NCBI RefSeq assembly: GCF_900142205.1
Contig: NZ_FRAA01000001.1
Span: 112,889 to 176,888 of the forward strand
Length of the DNA stretch: 64,000 bases
From: Reichenbachiella agariperforans
Lineage (GTDB): Bacteria; Bacteroidota; Bacteroidia; Cytophagales; Cyclobacteriaceae
Direction: 5' to 3'
The notes beneath the pieces are model-generated. The model searched no databases, was not told where the DNA came from, and was given only the letters and a program-made list of their open reading frames with translations. The position numbers and the translations under genes are program-made. This document shows positions 41,628 to 51,799 of the stretch, in pieces (position 1 is the first letter of the stretch; every line of letters begins with the position of its first letter).

Positions 41628-42989
41628 CTATTTACCGATACAAAACTTACTAAATATATTATCCAACAGGTCGTCTGTCGATATCTCTCCCGTGATCTCA
41701 CCGAGGTAGTAGAGTGAGTGACGGATGTCTTGGGCGAGGAAGTCGTTGGTGATCTGGTTGTCGATCCCGCGTACTACATCGTGCAGTGCATTTTGGGTAT
41801 TGACTAGCGACTGGTGGTGGCGGGCATTGGTCACGACGACATTGCCGGTCTTGAAGTTGTCCATCTGGCTCTTGGCGAAGATCATATCCTTAAGTGCAGC
41901 CACTCCTGTTTCCTGCTTGGCCGCTATGGAGATGTAGTGTTCGTTCTCCAGCAGTGCAGCAGGCTCTGATTCTACCTTGTCCCGCTTGTTGCCTACAAGG
42001 ATGTAGGGCTTGTCCATCTCGATGAGCTGCTGCTCCTGTGCGAGGATCACATCGAGCCCTTCGGTCGAGAGGTCAAACAGATACATGATTAGCGAAGACT
42101 CTTTCATCTTCTGATTGGCACGCTCCACTCCGATCGCTTCGATCTGATCGGTCGTCTCTCGTAGACCCGCTGTATCGATGAAGCGGAACTTCACCCCACC
42201 GATGTTGATCTCGTCCTCTATCGTATCGCGGGTTGTCCCTGCGATATCTGACACGATGGCTTTCTCCTCTTCGAGCAGGGCATTGAGCAGTGTTGATTTG
42301 CCCGCATTGGGTTTTCCGACGATCACGACGGGCACCCCGTTTTTGATCACATTGCCGAGTTGGAAACTATCGATCAGCTTGACCAGTACCTTGTCTATGC
42401 CTTTGATCAGTTCTTTGAGTTCGTCACGGCTTGCAAACTCCACATCCTCTTCAGAAAAATCCAGTTCGAGCTCGATCATAGAGGCGAAGTGCACGAGTTT
42501 CTCGCGCAGGGCTTTGATTTCTTTGGATATCCCGCCACGCATCTGGTTGAGTGCTGCGGCATGTGATGATTCGTTTTCGGAGGCTATGAGGTCGGCTACT
42601 GCTTCGGCTTGCGCCAAATCAAAGCGACCATTAAGATACGCCCGTTGGGTAAACTCCCCCGGATTGGCCAGACGTGCGCCCTTACGGATCAGAAGTTGAA
42701 TGATGCGGTTGATGATGTACTGCGACCCGTGACAGGAGATTTCCACGCTTTCTTCCTTGGTAAAGGACCGCTGATTGAGGAATAGCGACACCAACACCTC
42801 GTCGACGATCTCCTCGCCATCGAGGATGTTGCCAAAGTGGATGGTGTGAGATTTTTGCGTCAGCAAATCCTTGCCATCGAAACAAGAGGCCGTCAGGGCA
42901 ATGCTCTCCGCACCAGACAGGCGAATCACTGCGATGGCACCTACTCCTGGAGGTGTAGCGAGAGCTACTATGGTATCGTTCATGTGCAT
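41628..42989 (-). CDS. mnmE: tRNA modification GTPase MnmE
   Basis: 453 aa. N-terminal THF-binding domain (TIVALATPPGVGAIAVIRLSG), a helical domain, and an inserted G domain with G1 GKPNAGKST, G2/G3 AGTTRDTIED and DTAG, and G4 NKRD, closing with the catalytic C-terminal CIGK. With MnmG it installs the cmnm5 group on U34 of certain tRNAs. Start MND at 42983 or MHM at 42989; both are plausible. Housekeeping gene on the right border of the RND/LytTR region. Confidence 0.97.
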   Translation of the reverse strand: MHMNDTIVALATPPGVGAIAVIRLSGAESIALTASCFDGKDLLTQKSHTIHFGNILDGEEIVDEVLVSLFLNQRSFTKEESVEISCHGSQYIINRIIQLLIRKGARLANPGEFTQRAYLNGRFDLAQAEAVADLIASENESSHAAALNQMRGGISKEIKALREKLVHFASMIELELDFSEEDVEFASRDELKELIKGIDKVLVKLIDSFQLGNVIKNGVPVVIVGKPNAGKSTLLNALLEEEKAIVSDIAGTTRDTIEDEINIGGVKFRFIDTAGLRETTDQIEAIGVERANQKMKESSLIMYLFDLSTEGLDVILAQEQQLIEMDKPYILVGNKRDKVESEPAALLENEHYISIAAKQETGVAALKDMIFAKSQMDNFKTGNVVVTNARHHQSLVNTQNALHDVVRGIDNQITNDFLAQDIRHSLYYLGEITGEISTDDLLDNIFSKFCIGK

Positions 42990-43060
42990 GACCGCAAAGA
43001 TAGAATATGGCTACCGATAATTAGACTTGAACTGAACTACTATACGCTAAAGCACAAAAA

Positions 43061-43101
43061 AATCACGACAACTCTAATAAAAAATTAGAATGGTCGTGAT
43101 T
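43061..43101 (-). terminator. Terminator of the PKD-like lipoprotein gene
   Basis: AATCACGAC pairs with GTCGTGATT, extended by an inner CTCTAAT/ATTAGAA pairing. On the minus strand it runs into a T-run (complement of 43055-43062). Confidence 0.8.
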
Positions 43102-43146
43102 CTGATTATAATGTCAATACGCTTGTATGCTATGTATTTGCGTCAA

Positions 43147-43932
43147 CTAGTACTTTTGTACTTTAATGTCAACCAATAGACGACTAGAGTTGATAGCTTT
43201 TAGCTTAATCGCTCCCTTCTTACCCTCTTGTGTTTCAAAGGTCACCACTAGAGGAAAATCTAATGAACCAATGATTTCATCATCATTCTCTACAGTGAGG
43301 CTTGATAACTCAGCATCATCGATCATCGAATCAAAGACACTTACTTCAAAGCCACTATCTGAGTTGTTGATTTTGGTGGTTTTTGCATTAGGTACGGTTA
43401 AGGAGCTATATTCACCGTCTGGAGTTTCAAAATAGATAAAAGCGGAATTGTCACCGTAATAAATCAAATCAATAGCACCACCATTAGATTCATTAATATC
43501 AGAATCAAGATACATGGCTTGCTCATTTATTGAATAACTTCTCCCATAAACGTCATCACCTTCGGTTTGCGAAAATTCGAGATCTATGATCTCAACAATC
43601 GCACTGTTACCTTCAATCGTCACACTTTTTTCCAAAACATCTTGCTTTGTCCCATCAATAGCAGTCAATGTTATTGTTAAATCACCTGATTTATCTACCG
43701 TAATTCCTGTAGGCAACTCTGCAGTAGATGACTCAATACTAGTCCCCTCACTAAACTCCCATTCATAGGTGGTAGCACTTGTTGAATTATTTACTAAACT
43801 CAACTGCGCATTAGGTGCTTCTCCTTCAATTACAATATCAAAATCTGCTTTTAAAGGTTGCCCAGAATCTGACTCTTCACAGGAAGCGAATACTATAGAC
43901 AATAATGCGAATGAATAAATTACTCTTTTCAT
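43147..43932 (-). CDS. Lipoprotein with PKD-like domain
   Basis: 261 aa, lipobox VFASC (Cys about 18), so surface- or periplasm-anchored. Residues about 28-108 look like a PKD/Ig fold: NNSTSATTYEWEFSEG is the PKD strand pair with its Tyr-x-Trp, and LTITLTAIDG closes it. The C-terminal 150 residues are Asp/Ser-rich beta structure with no recognised family. The role is unknown; PKD domains usually mediate adhesion or carbohydrate contact. Single gene with its own terminator. Confidence 0.75.
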   Translation of the reverse strand: MKRVIYSFALLSIVFASCEESDSGQPLKADFDIVIEGEAPNAQLSLVNNSTSATTYEWEFSEGTSIESSTAELPTGITVDKSGDLTITLTAIDGTKQDVLEKSVTIEGNSAIVEIIDLEFSQTEGDDVYGRSYSINEQAMYLDSDINESNGGAIDLIYYGDNSAFIYFETPDGEYSSLTVPNAKTTKINNSDSGFEVSVFDSMIDDAELSSLTVENDDEIIGSLDFPLVVTFETQEGKKGAIKLKAINSSRLLVDIKVQKY

Positions 43933-44121
43933 ATAAAATTACTTTTTTGGTTGAGCGCAATGCTACCCAAGAAATCTATGTCGTCAAAACACAAGTATAA
44001 AAAAAAGACTACTTATTCTTAGTAAAATCAAACTAGCGCTAACTAGTGGTTTATTCTCAATGAACTCCAACCGAATTGACATAACCCGTGTCTATAGGGT
44101 ACAAACAGATTTAGAATCAAA

Positions 44122-45072
44122 ATGAAAATTACTATGCAGAAAGGAAAAATATGGGTTGGGGTAATCGTCATACTCACAACACTTGTCACAGGATGTCTGG
44201 AGGAATCTGACTTTGAAAAACAACAAAAACAAAGCGACAAAGAAATCAGCAACTACTTGAAGGAAAACAACATCAATACTGAAACATCCTCTTTTGGTAT
44301 CCACTACGAAAAGTTAGTCTCTGAACCCAACGGAGAAGCCCCCGCATCAGGAGACGTTATGTATGTCAAATACGTAATCGTAACGCTAGACGGAGATACT
44401 TTAGAATCCGTACAGGACGAAGCTGTACCGTTCAAATTCAACTGGAACAGTGTATTACCACAAGGAATGAACTATGGTATAGACATCCTAAAAACAGGCG
44501 AGAAAGCACGCTTCTATCTCCCATCCTATACGAGTTACAACAGCTACTCACCATCCGACAATTCGTTCAGAGCCTACACCAACTTCATCGTAGAGATGGA
44601 ACTCGTAGCGACCATGGATGAGACGGATGTTCAAAATGCAGAGATAGATACGATCGAGGACTACATCGCATCAGAAGGGTTCGAAGATGTAATACCATCA
44701 TCGTCTGGTCTATACTACAAGACCCTTACGCCAGGAGAAGGAGAAAGTCCGAAAAGTTACAATCAAGTGAAGCTGCACTACAAACGCAGCTATCTAGATG
44801 GTACAGTAATACAAGAAACAGAAGCAGACAAACCACTCACAGTCCAAATGAATACAAACCAGCTGGTAAAAGGATTTGAACAAGGTGTCCTACAGATGAA
44901 AAAAGGAGAAAAGGCACTGTTGATCATGCCATCTAACCTAGCCTTCGGTAGCAGTGTCCAGATCATGCCAAGCAATCTACGAGAAGAGTTATTCGAATAC
45001 GGTCACATCACGACCAACGTCAAACCCTACGCACCAGTGATGTATGAGGTCGAGCTCTTGGAGATCAAGTAG
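44122..45072 (+). CDS. Lipoprotein FKBP-type peptidyl-prolyl isomerase, two FKBP domains
   Basis: 316 aa, lipobox LVTGC (Cys about 18). The first FKBP-like domain (about 50-165) is diverged; the second (about 185-316) is clear: VKLHYKRSYLDGTVIQETE, VKGFEQGVLQMKKGEKALLIMPSNLAFG and a final MYEVELLEIK. Such lipoproteins fold or check exported proteins in the periplasm. GldI-like gliding-associated isomerases have a similar build, but the neighbours here are not gliding genes. A strong terminator follows. Confidence 0.9.
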   Translation: MKITMQKGKIWVGVIVILTTLVTGCLEESDFEKQQKQSDKEISNYLKENNINTETSSFGIHYEKLVSEPNGEAPASGDVMYVKYVIVTLDGDTLESVQDEAVPFKFNWNSVLPQGMNYGIDILKTGEKARFYLPSYTSYNSYSPSDNSFRAYTNFIVEMELVATMDETDVQNAEIDTIEDYIASEGFEDVIPSSSGLYYKTLTPGEGESPKSYNQVKLHYKRSYLDGTVIQETEADKPLTVQMNTNQLVKGFEQGVLQMKKGEKALLIMPSNLAFGSSVQIMPSNLREELFEYGHITTNVKPYAPVMYEVELLEIK

Positions 45073-45112
45073 AATCTAGTTGCTAGACATTAGACCTGTC
45101 TATGCTATAGGC

Positions 45113-45176
45113 AAAGAGCCAAGAATCAAGACTGTGTATCTTGATTCTTGGCTCTTGGCTCTTGGCTCTTTTTTCT
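45113..45176 (+). terminator. Intrinsic terminator with triplicated TTGGCTC
   Basis: AGAGCCAAGAATCAAGA pairs with TCTTGATTCTTGGCTCT (17 bp, 7-base loop). The 3' arm continues as two more TTGGCTC copies before the T-run, so three registers of the outer stem are possible. Confidence 0.85.
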
Positions 45177-45190
45177 TAACGCTGATACAA

Positions 45191-47128
45191 TTACACCTTC
45201 GCCGCTTCTCTAAATAGCTGGGAAAATTCTTCTTTGGTAAAACTACCGAGATCACCTTCTCCGTGTCTCCGCGCAGAGACTTTGCCTTCTTCTTGTTCCT
45301 TCTCTCCTACGATCAGCATGAATGGGATTTTTTTGGTTTCCGCATCACGGATTTTTCGACCAATCTTTTCATCTCTATGATCGATGAATCCACGGATATC
45401 GTTTTCTTCCATGTATGCGTACACTTCCTCGGCATACTTGGCATATTTCTCCGAGATCGGCAATACCGCAATCTGATCTGGCGTCAACCACAGTGGGTAG
45501 TTACCACCACAGTGCTCTGTCAACACCGCTACGAATCGCTCTAGCGAACCAAATGGTGCTCTATGAAGCATCACTGGGCGGTATTTCTGGTTATCAGAGC
45601 CAGTATACTCTAGTTCGAATCGTTCTGGCAAGTTGTAATCCACCTGGATCGTACCCAGCTGCCAGCTTCTCTTCAGTGCATCTTTGACCATAAAGTCTAG
45701 CTTTGGACCATAGAATGCCGCCTCACCGTATTCGGTCACCGTCTTCAGGCCTTTTTCAGCAGCAGCTTCTTGGATCGCTGACTCTGCCTTCTCCCAATTC
45801 TCGTCTGACCCGATGTACTTGGCCTTGTTCTCTGGATCACGGAGCGAAATCTGTGCCGTATACTCCTCAAACCCTAGGGCATTGAACACATAAAGCACCA
45901 AGTCTATCACTTTCAAGAACTCTTCTTTGACCTGATCTGGTGTACAGAATATGTGTGCATCATCCTGCGTAAAACCTCTGACTCTCGTCAAACCGTGTAA
46001 CTCTCCACTCTGCTCGTAGCGATACACCGTACCAAACTCCGCAAAACGTACAGGTAGGTCTTTGTATGACCTTGGCTTAGATTTGTATATCTCACAGTGG
46101 TGAGGACAGTTCATCGGTTTGAGGAAAAATTCTTCGCCTTCATTAGGGGTCTTGATCGGCTGAAACGAATCTTCCCCGTATTTTTCATAGTGACCAGATG
46201 TCACATACAATTCTTTGTTTCCGATATGCGGGGTGACCACCGGCTGATACCCGGCCTTGGTCTGCGCCCTCTTTAGAAACGACTCCAATCTCTCACGAAG
46301 CATCGCTCCCTTGGGTAACCATAGCGGCAAGCCCTGCCCTACCTTCTGAGAGAAAGTAAACAGCTCTAGCTCCTTGCCTAATTTTCTATGATCCCGTTTT
46401 TTGGCCTCTTCTAGCAACTCAAGATGTTCTTTGAGCTCTTTTTGTTTGGGAAAGGTCACCGCATAGAGACGGGTTAGTTGCTTGTTCTTTTCGTCTCCTC
46501 TCCAGTACGCACCTGCTATATTTAGAATCTTAGCCGCTTTGATAAAGCCCGTATTCGGGATGTGTGGCCCTTTACATAGATCCGTGAAATTGCCTTGCTT
46601 GTAGAATGTGATATCTCCGTCTTGCAATCCCTCGATCAATTCGAGCTTGTATTGGTCTCCCTTTTCTGTAAAGTAGGCTACTGCATCAGCCTTAGATACT
46701 TCTTCTCTGACGTACTCACTCTTGTTTCGAGCGAGTTCGAGCATCTTGTCTTCGAGTACTTTGAGGTTTTCTGAGTCAAACTCCTGATCTCCAAAATCAA
46801 CATCATAGTAAAAGCCTCCTTCAATAGCAGGACCTATTCCGAGTTTCACGCCCGGGTAGAGCGCTTCGAGAGCCTCTGCCATCAAATGAGCAGATGAGTG
46901 CCAAAACGTAGACTTACCTTTATCATTTTGCCAGGTTAGCAGGTTCACCTCCGAGTCAGTGGTAATAGGACGGGTAGCATCCCACACCTCTCCATTTACT
47001 TCAGCTGCCAAGACATTTCTTGCCAAGCCTTCGCTGATACTCAATGCTACATCCAAACCGTTAGAACCTTTATCAAGCTCTTTGATACTGCCGTCTGGCA
47101 AAGTGATCTTAATTTTACTGTCACTCAT
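45191..47128 (-). CDS. thrS: Threonyl-tRNA synthetase
   Basis: 645 aa from the ATG at 47128, which overlaps the upstream stop (TGATG); a TTG at 47131 is not needed. TGS domain 1-62, editing domain with [12 protein letters not shown] and the zinc-like HxxxH pair, class II catalytic core with [12 protein letters not shown] (zinc Cys) and motif 2 [12 protein letters not shown], and the C-terminal anticodon-binding domain ([12 protein letters not shown]). It charges tRNA-Thr. No T-box leader is seen, and the gene is preceded directly by a TPR lipoprotein gene. Confidence 0.97.
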   Translation of the reverse strand: MSDSKIKITLPDGSIKELDKGSNGLDVALSISEGLARNVLAAEVNGEVWDATRPITTDSEVNLLTWQNDKGKSTFWHSSAHLMAEALEALYPGVKLGIGPAIEGGFYYDVDFGDQEFDSENLKVLEDKMLELARNKSEYVREEVSKADAVAYFTEKGDQYKLELIEGLQDGDITFYKQGNFTDLCKGPHIPNTGFIKAAKILNIAGAYWRGDEKNKQLTRLYAVTFPKQKELKEHLELLEEAKKRDHRKLGKELELFTFSQKVGQGLPLWLPKGAMLRERLESFLKRAQTKAGYQPVVTPHIGNKELYVTSGHYEKYGEDSFQPIKTPNEGEEFFLKPMNCPHHCEIYKSKPRSYKDLPVRFAEFGTVYRYEQSGELHGLTRVRGFTQDDAHIFCTPDQVKEEFLKVIDLVLYVFNALGFEEYTAQISLRDPENKAKYIGSDENWEKAESAIQEAAAEKGLKTVTEYGEAAFYGPKLDFMVKDALKRSWQLGTIQVDYNLPERFELEYTGSDNQKYRPVMLHRAPFGSLERFVAVLTEHCGGNYPLWLTPDQIAVLPISEKYAKYAEEVYAYMEENDIRGFIDHRDEKIGRKIRDAETKKIPFMLIVGEKEQEEGKVSARRHGEGDLGSFTKEEFSQLFREAAKV

Positions 47129-48222
47129 CAATCCAATGTTTTCTTTAATTCTGGGGAGGCAATATCAAAAGTCGGTATCGACTCCTTGCGTTCCCTTATT
47201 TTGCGCAAATATGCAATTTTTCCATTTACTTTTCTTACTCCTTCGATGGCTTCTTGGTCGAGGGAATCAATTTCTAAAACCAGCTCATAATACTGAATCG
47301 AACTAGAGAAATACCCCTTTAGATCATACATCTCCGCTTTGTCCATCATGGCATCCCTATTCACACTATCCTGCTCCAAAATCACAGAGGCATAATGTAA
47401 TACTGAATCTGCTTTATGACGCGCTTTGAAGAAGTTCACTAATTCTTTACCAGAACTAAGGTCTCCTTTATCAAGCTGCGCCTTTAGAATAGAGTTCGCC
47501 TCCAAATCCATACCTTGAGAGCGATAAATTTTGATTTTGACCGCACGAACTTCGGGAGAACTCTGATCTAAATCGACACGATCCAACCAAGAGATGGCTT
47601 CCTCTAACTCACCCTGTTCAGCATACAAACGAGCTACTTTGACAGGAATATCCAATTTGCTTTGATCCAACGACCAAGCCTGCTTATAATAAGTAAGTGC
47701 AGACAGACTATCTTTCATATGCAGATAGATGTTGGCCTTTTGATCAAACAATGTAGAGTTACTACTATTGATCAAGATTGCATTATTGATCTGATCAATC
47801 GCCAAGTCATAAGCTCCCAGTCTATTGTATATTTTGGATTTAAGGTCATACACCTCTAGTTCAGGCATGCCTTCTACTGGCGTATTCAACTGCTGAAGGG
47901 CTAGATCATATTCTCGCTGATCAAAGTAATACTCAGCCAATAAAAAACAAATATATGGTTCAGTCCCCAACTGCTCAGTGAGTTTACGAGCCACTCTCGG
48001 CGAGACTCCATCCCAATGCTTACGCTTCTCTTGCAATAGATACTGAATCACAAATTCTGCATGCAATGGCTCGTCAAGATCCAACGACAACCCCGACAAT
48101 TCCAATTGTCCGATAGACAATTGATTGTACATTTCATACTTTCCGTATCTCTTCACACAAGAGGTATCCATACACAAGGATATCACTGCCCAAAAGAGTA
48201 TTGTCAAAGACTTACTATTCAT
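47128..48222 (-). CDS. TPR-repeat lipoprotein
   Basis: 364 aa, lipobox MDTSC (Cys about 22). About seven TPR-like helix pairs from residue 88 to 340, for example [40 protein letters not shown] and [20 protein letters not shown]. It is probably a periplasmic or outer-membrane scaffold for protein contacts; partner unknown. It is translationally coupled to thrS (one-base overlap), an odd partnership that likely reflects transcript sharing only. Confidence 0.88.
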   Translation of the reverse strand: MNSKSLTILFWAVISLCMDTSCVKRYGKYEMYNQLSIGQLELSGLSLDLDEPLHAEFVIQYLLQEKRKHWDGVSPRVARKLTEQLGTEPYICFLLAEYYFDQREYDLALQQLNTPVEGMPELEVYDLKSKIYNRLGAYDLAIDQINNAILINSSNSTLFDQKANIYLHMKDSLSALTYYKQAWSLDQSKLDIPVKVARLYAEQGELEEAISWLDRVDLDQSSPEVRAVKIKIYRSQGMDLEANSILKAQLDKGDLSSGKELVNFFKARHKADSVLHYASVILEQDSVNRDAMMDKAEMYDLKGYFSSSIQYYELVLEIDSLDQEAIEGVRKVNGKIAYLRKIRERKESIPTFDIASPELKKTLD

Positions 48223-48704
48223 TATTCAAAATTATGTAGAAAAAATGGCGAAAACAGTCAAAGAGAAAGTAAGATAAAAACAGGTGATCGCATTTTTTTC
48301 AAACAGGCCTCTTGAACCTAAACCTAGGTCATTTTCAATCATCAAAAATGCCCTACACTAGGTAAATCCCCTAAGCTCTTAGGTTTACACTTAAATGATG
48401 TCGAAAAAAATAACAAGGCTTGGAAGTTGTCTTTATTCTTGGTAACATTCAAAGTTGATACAATTCAACCTGTGTTTAATTGAGAAAAAGAAACCTTGTT
48501 TTATTCAGTGACAAAGCTGAAATATCACATGTAAGGCTCCATCTTCGCGGGAGACAAAAAAAGCTTTTACTTTTTCTTTGAATAGTGCAAACAATGCATG
48601 TATTTTGATTCACTAATTGAATTCGAGCTAAAAAAAACATTATTATAAGTAAATGATTAGTTCAAATTCACCGATTATTATAGAATCAAGGCTTTTGATA
48701 AAAA
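48223..48704. other. Intergenic region, 482 bases
   Basis: Divergent spacer between the TPR gene and the SiaB-like operon. Small palindromic words (CCTAGG, CTAAGCTCTTAG) occur near 48313-48385. It must hold promoters for both sides, but none was assigned. No RNA gene or ORF recognised. Confidence 0.5.
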
Positions 48705-49277
48705 ATGGATCTCTTAAAAAGATATAAAAACATATACGACACCAACATCTTACTGATGTACAAAGGTGAGGTTACTTTTGACTTGGTTACCTCTATCATC
48801 GAGACTCTGGATGGTCGTATCGGGGAAATTGAAAGTGATCGATTGATCAAAAAGAAATTTTATGGTGCGGCTACAGAATGCATCCAAAACCTCTACCATC
48901 ATATGGACGAAGTATCGGATGAAACCATAGACACCTATGATTCTAAGGCTGGACTGCTGATGGTGACCTCTCGTAAGAAGTTTTTCAACATCATGACGGG
49001 AAATTTCATCCCAAATGACAAAATCAATACCATCAAAGGAAAACTGGACAACATCAACTCACTGGATAAGGATGAACTCAAAAAACTGTATAAGGAAATA
49101 CTCTACAACGGAGAATTTTCGGATAGAGGTACCGCAGGTCTTGGTTTTGTTGAGATCGCTAGAAAAACTGGACAAAAACTATCCTATGAATTTCATACAG
49201 TAAACGAAGATTACTCTTATTTCACCTTTCAGATTAGAGTGTCTAGAGTAAAAAAAGAAGAATTGACAGAAGCATAA
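48705..49277 (+). CDS. SiaB-like protein kinase (DUF6272)
   Basis: 190 aa, soluble. The layout is a GHKL-like ATPase of the SiaB type: FYGAATECIQNLYHHMDE corresponds to the Asn-bearing helix that binds Mg-ATP, and RGTAGLGFVEIARKTGQKLSYEF to the Gly-rich lid. In Pseudomonas SiaB phosphorylates the small protein SiaC, and the PP2C phosphatase SiaA reverses it, switching a diguanylate cyclase. A PP2C phosphatase lies three genes downstream here, but no SiaC (DUF1987) gene is in the cluster. First gene of a five-gene run. Confidence 0.8.
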   Translation: MDLLKRYKNIYDTNILLMYKGEVTFDLVTSIIETLDGRIGEIESDRLIKKKFYGAATECIQNLYHHMDEVSDETIDTYDSKAGLLMVTSRKKFFNIMTGNFIPNDKINTIKGKLDNINSLDKDELKKLYKEILYNGEFSDRGTAGLGFVEIARKTGQKLSYEFHTVNEDYSYFTFQIRVSRVKKEELTEA

Positions 49278-49298
49278 GCGCTTTCGAATAAGAATAAT

Positions 49299-49844
49299 AT
49301 GAAAGAACTTTACCACGAGGAGCAGAAGATTTTGTCGGATTATGTCGGCAAGGTAAAGCAGAAGGATTTAAGCATGGACGATGCTGTGGGTATTGCTGTG
49401 CACTATAAAGACTTATTAGATCAAAGCAAAGTCATCACACGAATCAGTGATAGACTACAGAAAAAACTCGATCACGCCAACCAAAAAATTAAAAGCCAAA
49501 ACTCGGAGATTCAGAAGAAGAACGTAGAATTGGAAGACACCATCAACGAGCTTGATAAAATGACTGTAGGTAAAAAAGCCTCCAGAATCATGTTTGCACT
49601 AGCTATTATTTTGTTCGTTTCAGAAGAGCAGTTTCTCGGACCTATTATTGAAGACGCTATTGATATCCCATATTTGGGATTGTTAATACTCTTGATTATT
49701 GCAATGTTTTTGAAATTCTTTGAAGGAATGCTGGAAAGTTATTTTCTAAAGCAAACTAAAAAGAAAATCTTAAGCAAAAGTTCGTTGAACAAAGACAACA
49801 CCAACTTAGGAGAGAATAGTAGTCTATCCTACTCAGAAAAATAA
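49299..49844 (+). CDS. Coiled-coil membrane protein of the SiaB-like operon
   Basis: 181 aa, no recognised family. A helical N-terminus (about 1-50), a coiled coil (about 55-95, LQKKLDHANQKIKSQNSEIQ), and two membrane helices (about 100-118 and 128-148), with a basic, polar C-terminal tail. It could tether or oligomerise the kinase module at the membrane (inference). 21 bases after the SiaB-like gene and 36 before the histidine kinase. Confidence 0.6.
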   Translation: MKELYHEEQKILSDYVGKVKQKDLSMDDAVGIAVHYKDLLDQSKVITRISDRLQKKLDHANQKIKSQNSEIQKKNVELEDTINELDKMTVGKKASRIMFALAIILFVSEEQFLGPIIEDAIDIPYLGLLILLIIAMFLKFFEGMLESYFLKQTKKKILSKSSLNKDNTNLGENSSLSYSEK

Positions 49845-49880
49845 TACTACTATGATTCACCCTAATCTAAATACACCAAA

Positions 49881-51782
49881 ATGAAAAAGGACAATCTGAT
49901 TAGATCTTATGTACTGACCATAATACTTATAATCATAGGGCTATTCTTTGGTCAATTTTTAGTTCAGAACACAATCCGTGTTAATAAAAATGATGCACGA
50001 CTAGTCAAGCTAGCTCAGCGCCAAGCCACCTATAGTGAAGACATTGCTAAAAACTCGATCTTAATGAGTACAGACAAAGTACTTAAGAGCGAGCGAAACT
50101 TCATCATCGCTAGACGTAGACTAAATGCCTCTATCGAACAATTCGAAAAAACACAAAAAGCACTAAAACAAGGTGATCCAGAGCTAGGTATCAGTAGAAT
50201 AGAAAACTCAGACCAAGTCATTTCACTATTAGAGGAATCAGACGTTTCCTTTATAGAAGTGAGAGATGCAGCCAAAGAAATCGCCAACATTAGTTTTGAT
50301 GATGACCCACAAGACAAAAACTTAATCATCGACCGAGCCTTAAATAACATTATTGACCAACAAAAAAAATACACAGAAAAAGCAAATGAAATCGCTGATG
50401 TCTACGAAATAGAAGCCAATATCAACAAAGCAGGTTCATCTTCCATGGGCTACATTATTACGGCTATTATTATTGGGGTGATATTGTTGCAAGCCTCTTT
50501 CGTATTCAGACCTGCCGTCAATCTTGCCTATAAAAACTTCATGACAGCAAACCAGGCTTTCACCAAACTCCAAAAATCAGAAGAGCAAATCAGACGCAGT
50601 GCTGAGAAACAACTAGAAGCCAATGAAAAGCTAATTCTCTCACAGCGTGCCCTAGAGCAGCGCAACAAAAAATTAAAACTCTCAGAGCAAGAAATCCTCA
50701 AAAGTTCACGAAAACAAATAGAGGTCAATGAGAAACTAATCCGCGTACAGGATGAACTAAGAAAGGCGTATGATAGAGTAAAATACTCTGAAGAACGCAT
50801 GAGAAATATCGCTGAAGAACAACTAGAAGCGACCGAAAAACTCATGATCACGGAGAACCAACTCAAACAAGCCCTAGAACATGAGAAAGATAGTAGTACG
50901 GAGTTAAAAAACACCCTAAACAACCTAAAGAGTACTCAGTCTCAACTCGTCCAGTCTGAAAAAATGGCATCCCTAGGTCAGTTAACCGCAGGTATCGCCC
51001 ATGAGATCAACAACCCGATCAACTTTGTATACAATGGTATTGACACCCTAAAAGTCTCTCTGGATGACCTCATGATTATCGTAAATAAATACGAAGAATT
51101 AGAAGAAACAACAGACTACAAACAAACACTAGAAGAGCTCAAAGATCTCAAAGAAGAGTACTCTTATGACGACCTGTTAGAAGACCTTAAAGAACTGGTA
51201 TCAGATATCAAAAAAGGAGCTGTACGTACTATAGAAATCGTAAAAGGGCTAAGAGTCTTCTCGAGACTAGATGAAGAGGAGATGAAACCAGCCAATGTCA
51301 ATGACGCTCTGGACGCCACCCTCACCCTACTCCGAAATAAAACCAAGAACATCATTGATCTAAAGAAATACTATGATGACGATATAGAGGAAATCAACTG
51401 TTTCCCTGGTCAGCTCAATCAAGTGTTTATGAATATCATCAGTAATGCGATTCAGGCCATCCCAGAAGAAAGAAAAGACGGGGAGATTCAGATATATACT
51501 GAGAACCAGGATCAGCACATCATGATCAAGATCAAAGACAATGGCGCTGGTATGTCAGAACAAGTCAAAAGAAGAATATTTGAACCTTTCTTTACGACTA
51601 AAGCAGTGGGTATTGGGACGGGACTAGGAATGTCTATTACCTTTGGAATCATAGAAAAGCATGGAGGCAACATCTATGTCAATAGTGAGGAGGGCAAAGG
51701 AACAGAATTCTCCATCCTATTACCAAAGCATCTGGCTGAAAAGAAAGGCCAAAACAAAGTCTCACAATCTCAACAAGCATAA
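49881..51782 (+). CDS. Histidine kinase with PilJ-like periplasmic domain and long coiled coil
   Basis: 633 aa. Two membrane helices (about 10-30 and 190-210) bracket a helical periplasmic domain like the PilJ type-IV-pilus sensor domain (NDARLVKLAQRQATYSEDIAKN). A coiled coil of about 130 residues holds three EQxEANEKL-like repeats. The kinase core has the phospho-acceptor His in GQLTAGIAHEINNPINFVYNG, N box NIISNAIQAIPEE, and G boxes KDNGAGMS and GTGLGMSITFGI. The next gene, a REC-PP2C protein, is a natural phosphotransfer partner. Confidence 0.92.
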   Translation: MKKDNLIRSYVLTIILIIIGLFFGQFLVQNTIRVNKNDARLVKLAQRQATYSEDIAKNSILMSTDKVLKSERNFIIARRRLNASIEQFEKTQKALKQGDPELGISRIENSDQVISLLEESDVSFIEVRDAAKEIANISFDDDPQDKNLIIDRALNNIIDQQKKYTEKANEIADVYEIEANINKAGSSSMGYIITAIIIGVILLQASFVFRPAVNLAYKNFMTANQAFTKLQKSEEQIRRSAEKQLEANEKLILSQRALEQRNKKLKLSEQEILKSSRKQIEVNEKLIRVQDELRKAYDRVKYSEERMRNIAEEQLEATEKLMITENQLKQALEHEKDSSTELKNTLNNLKSTQSQLVQSEKMASLGQLTAGIAHEINNPINFVYNGIDTLKVSLDDLMIIVNKYEELEETTDYKQTLEELKDLKEEYSYDDLLEDLKELVSDIKKGAVRTIEIVKGLRVFSRLDEEEMKPANVNDALDATLTLLRNKTKNIIDLKKYYDDDIEEINCFPGQLNQVFMNIISNAIQAIPEERKDGEIQIYTENQDQHIMIKIKDNGAGMSEQVKRRIFEPFFTTKAVGIGTGLGMSITFGIIEKHGGNIYVNSEEGKGTEFSILLPKHLAEKKGQNKVSQSQQA

Positions 51783-51799
51783 TTGATTAGGAAATAATA

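Noticed and set aside
45061-45190. T-box or other leader for thrS
   Set aside because: This lies on the 3' side of thrS; its hairpin ends the plus-strand FKBP gene. No leader space exists upstream because thrS overlaps the TPR gene.
47129-47131. TTG start for thrS
   Set aside because: The ATG at 47128 is coupled to the upstream stop and gives the usual N-terminus.
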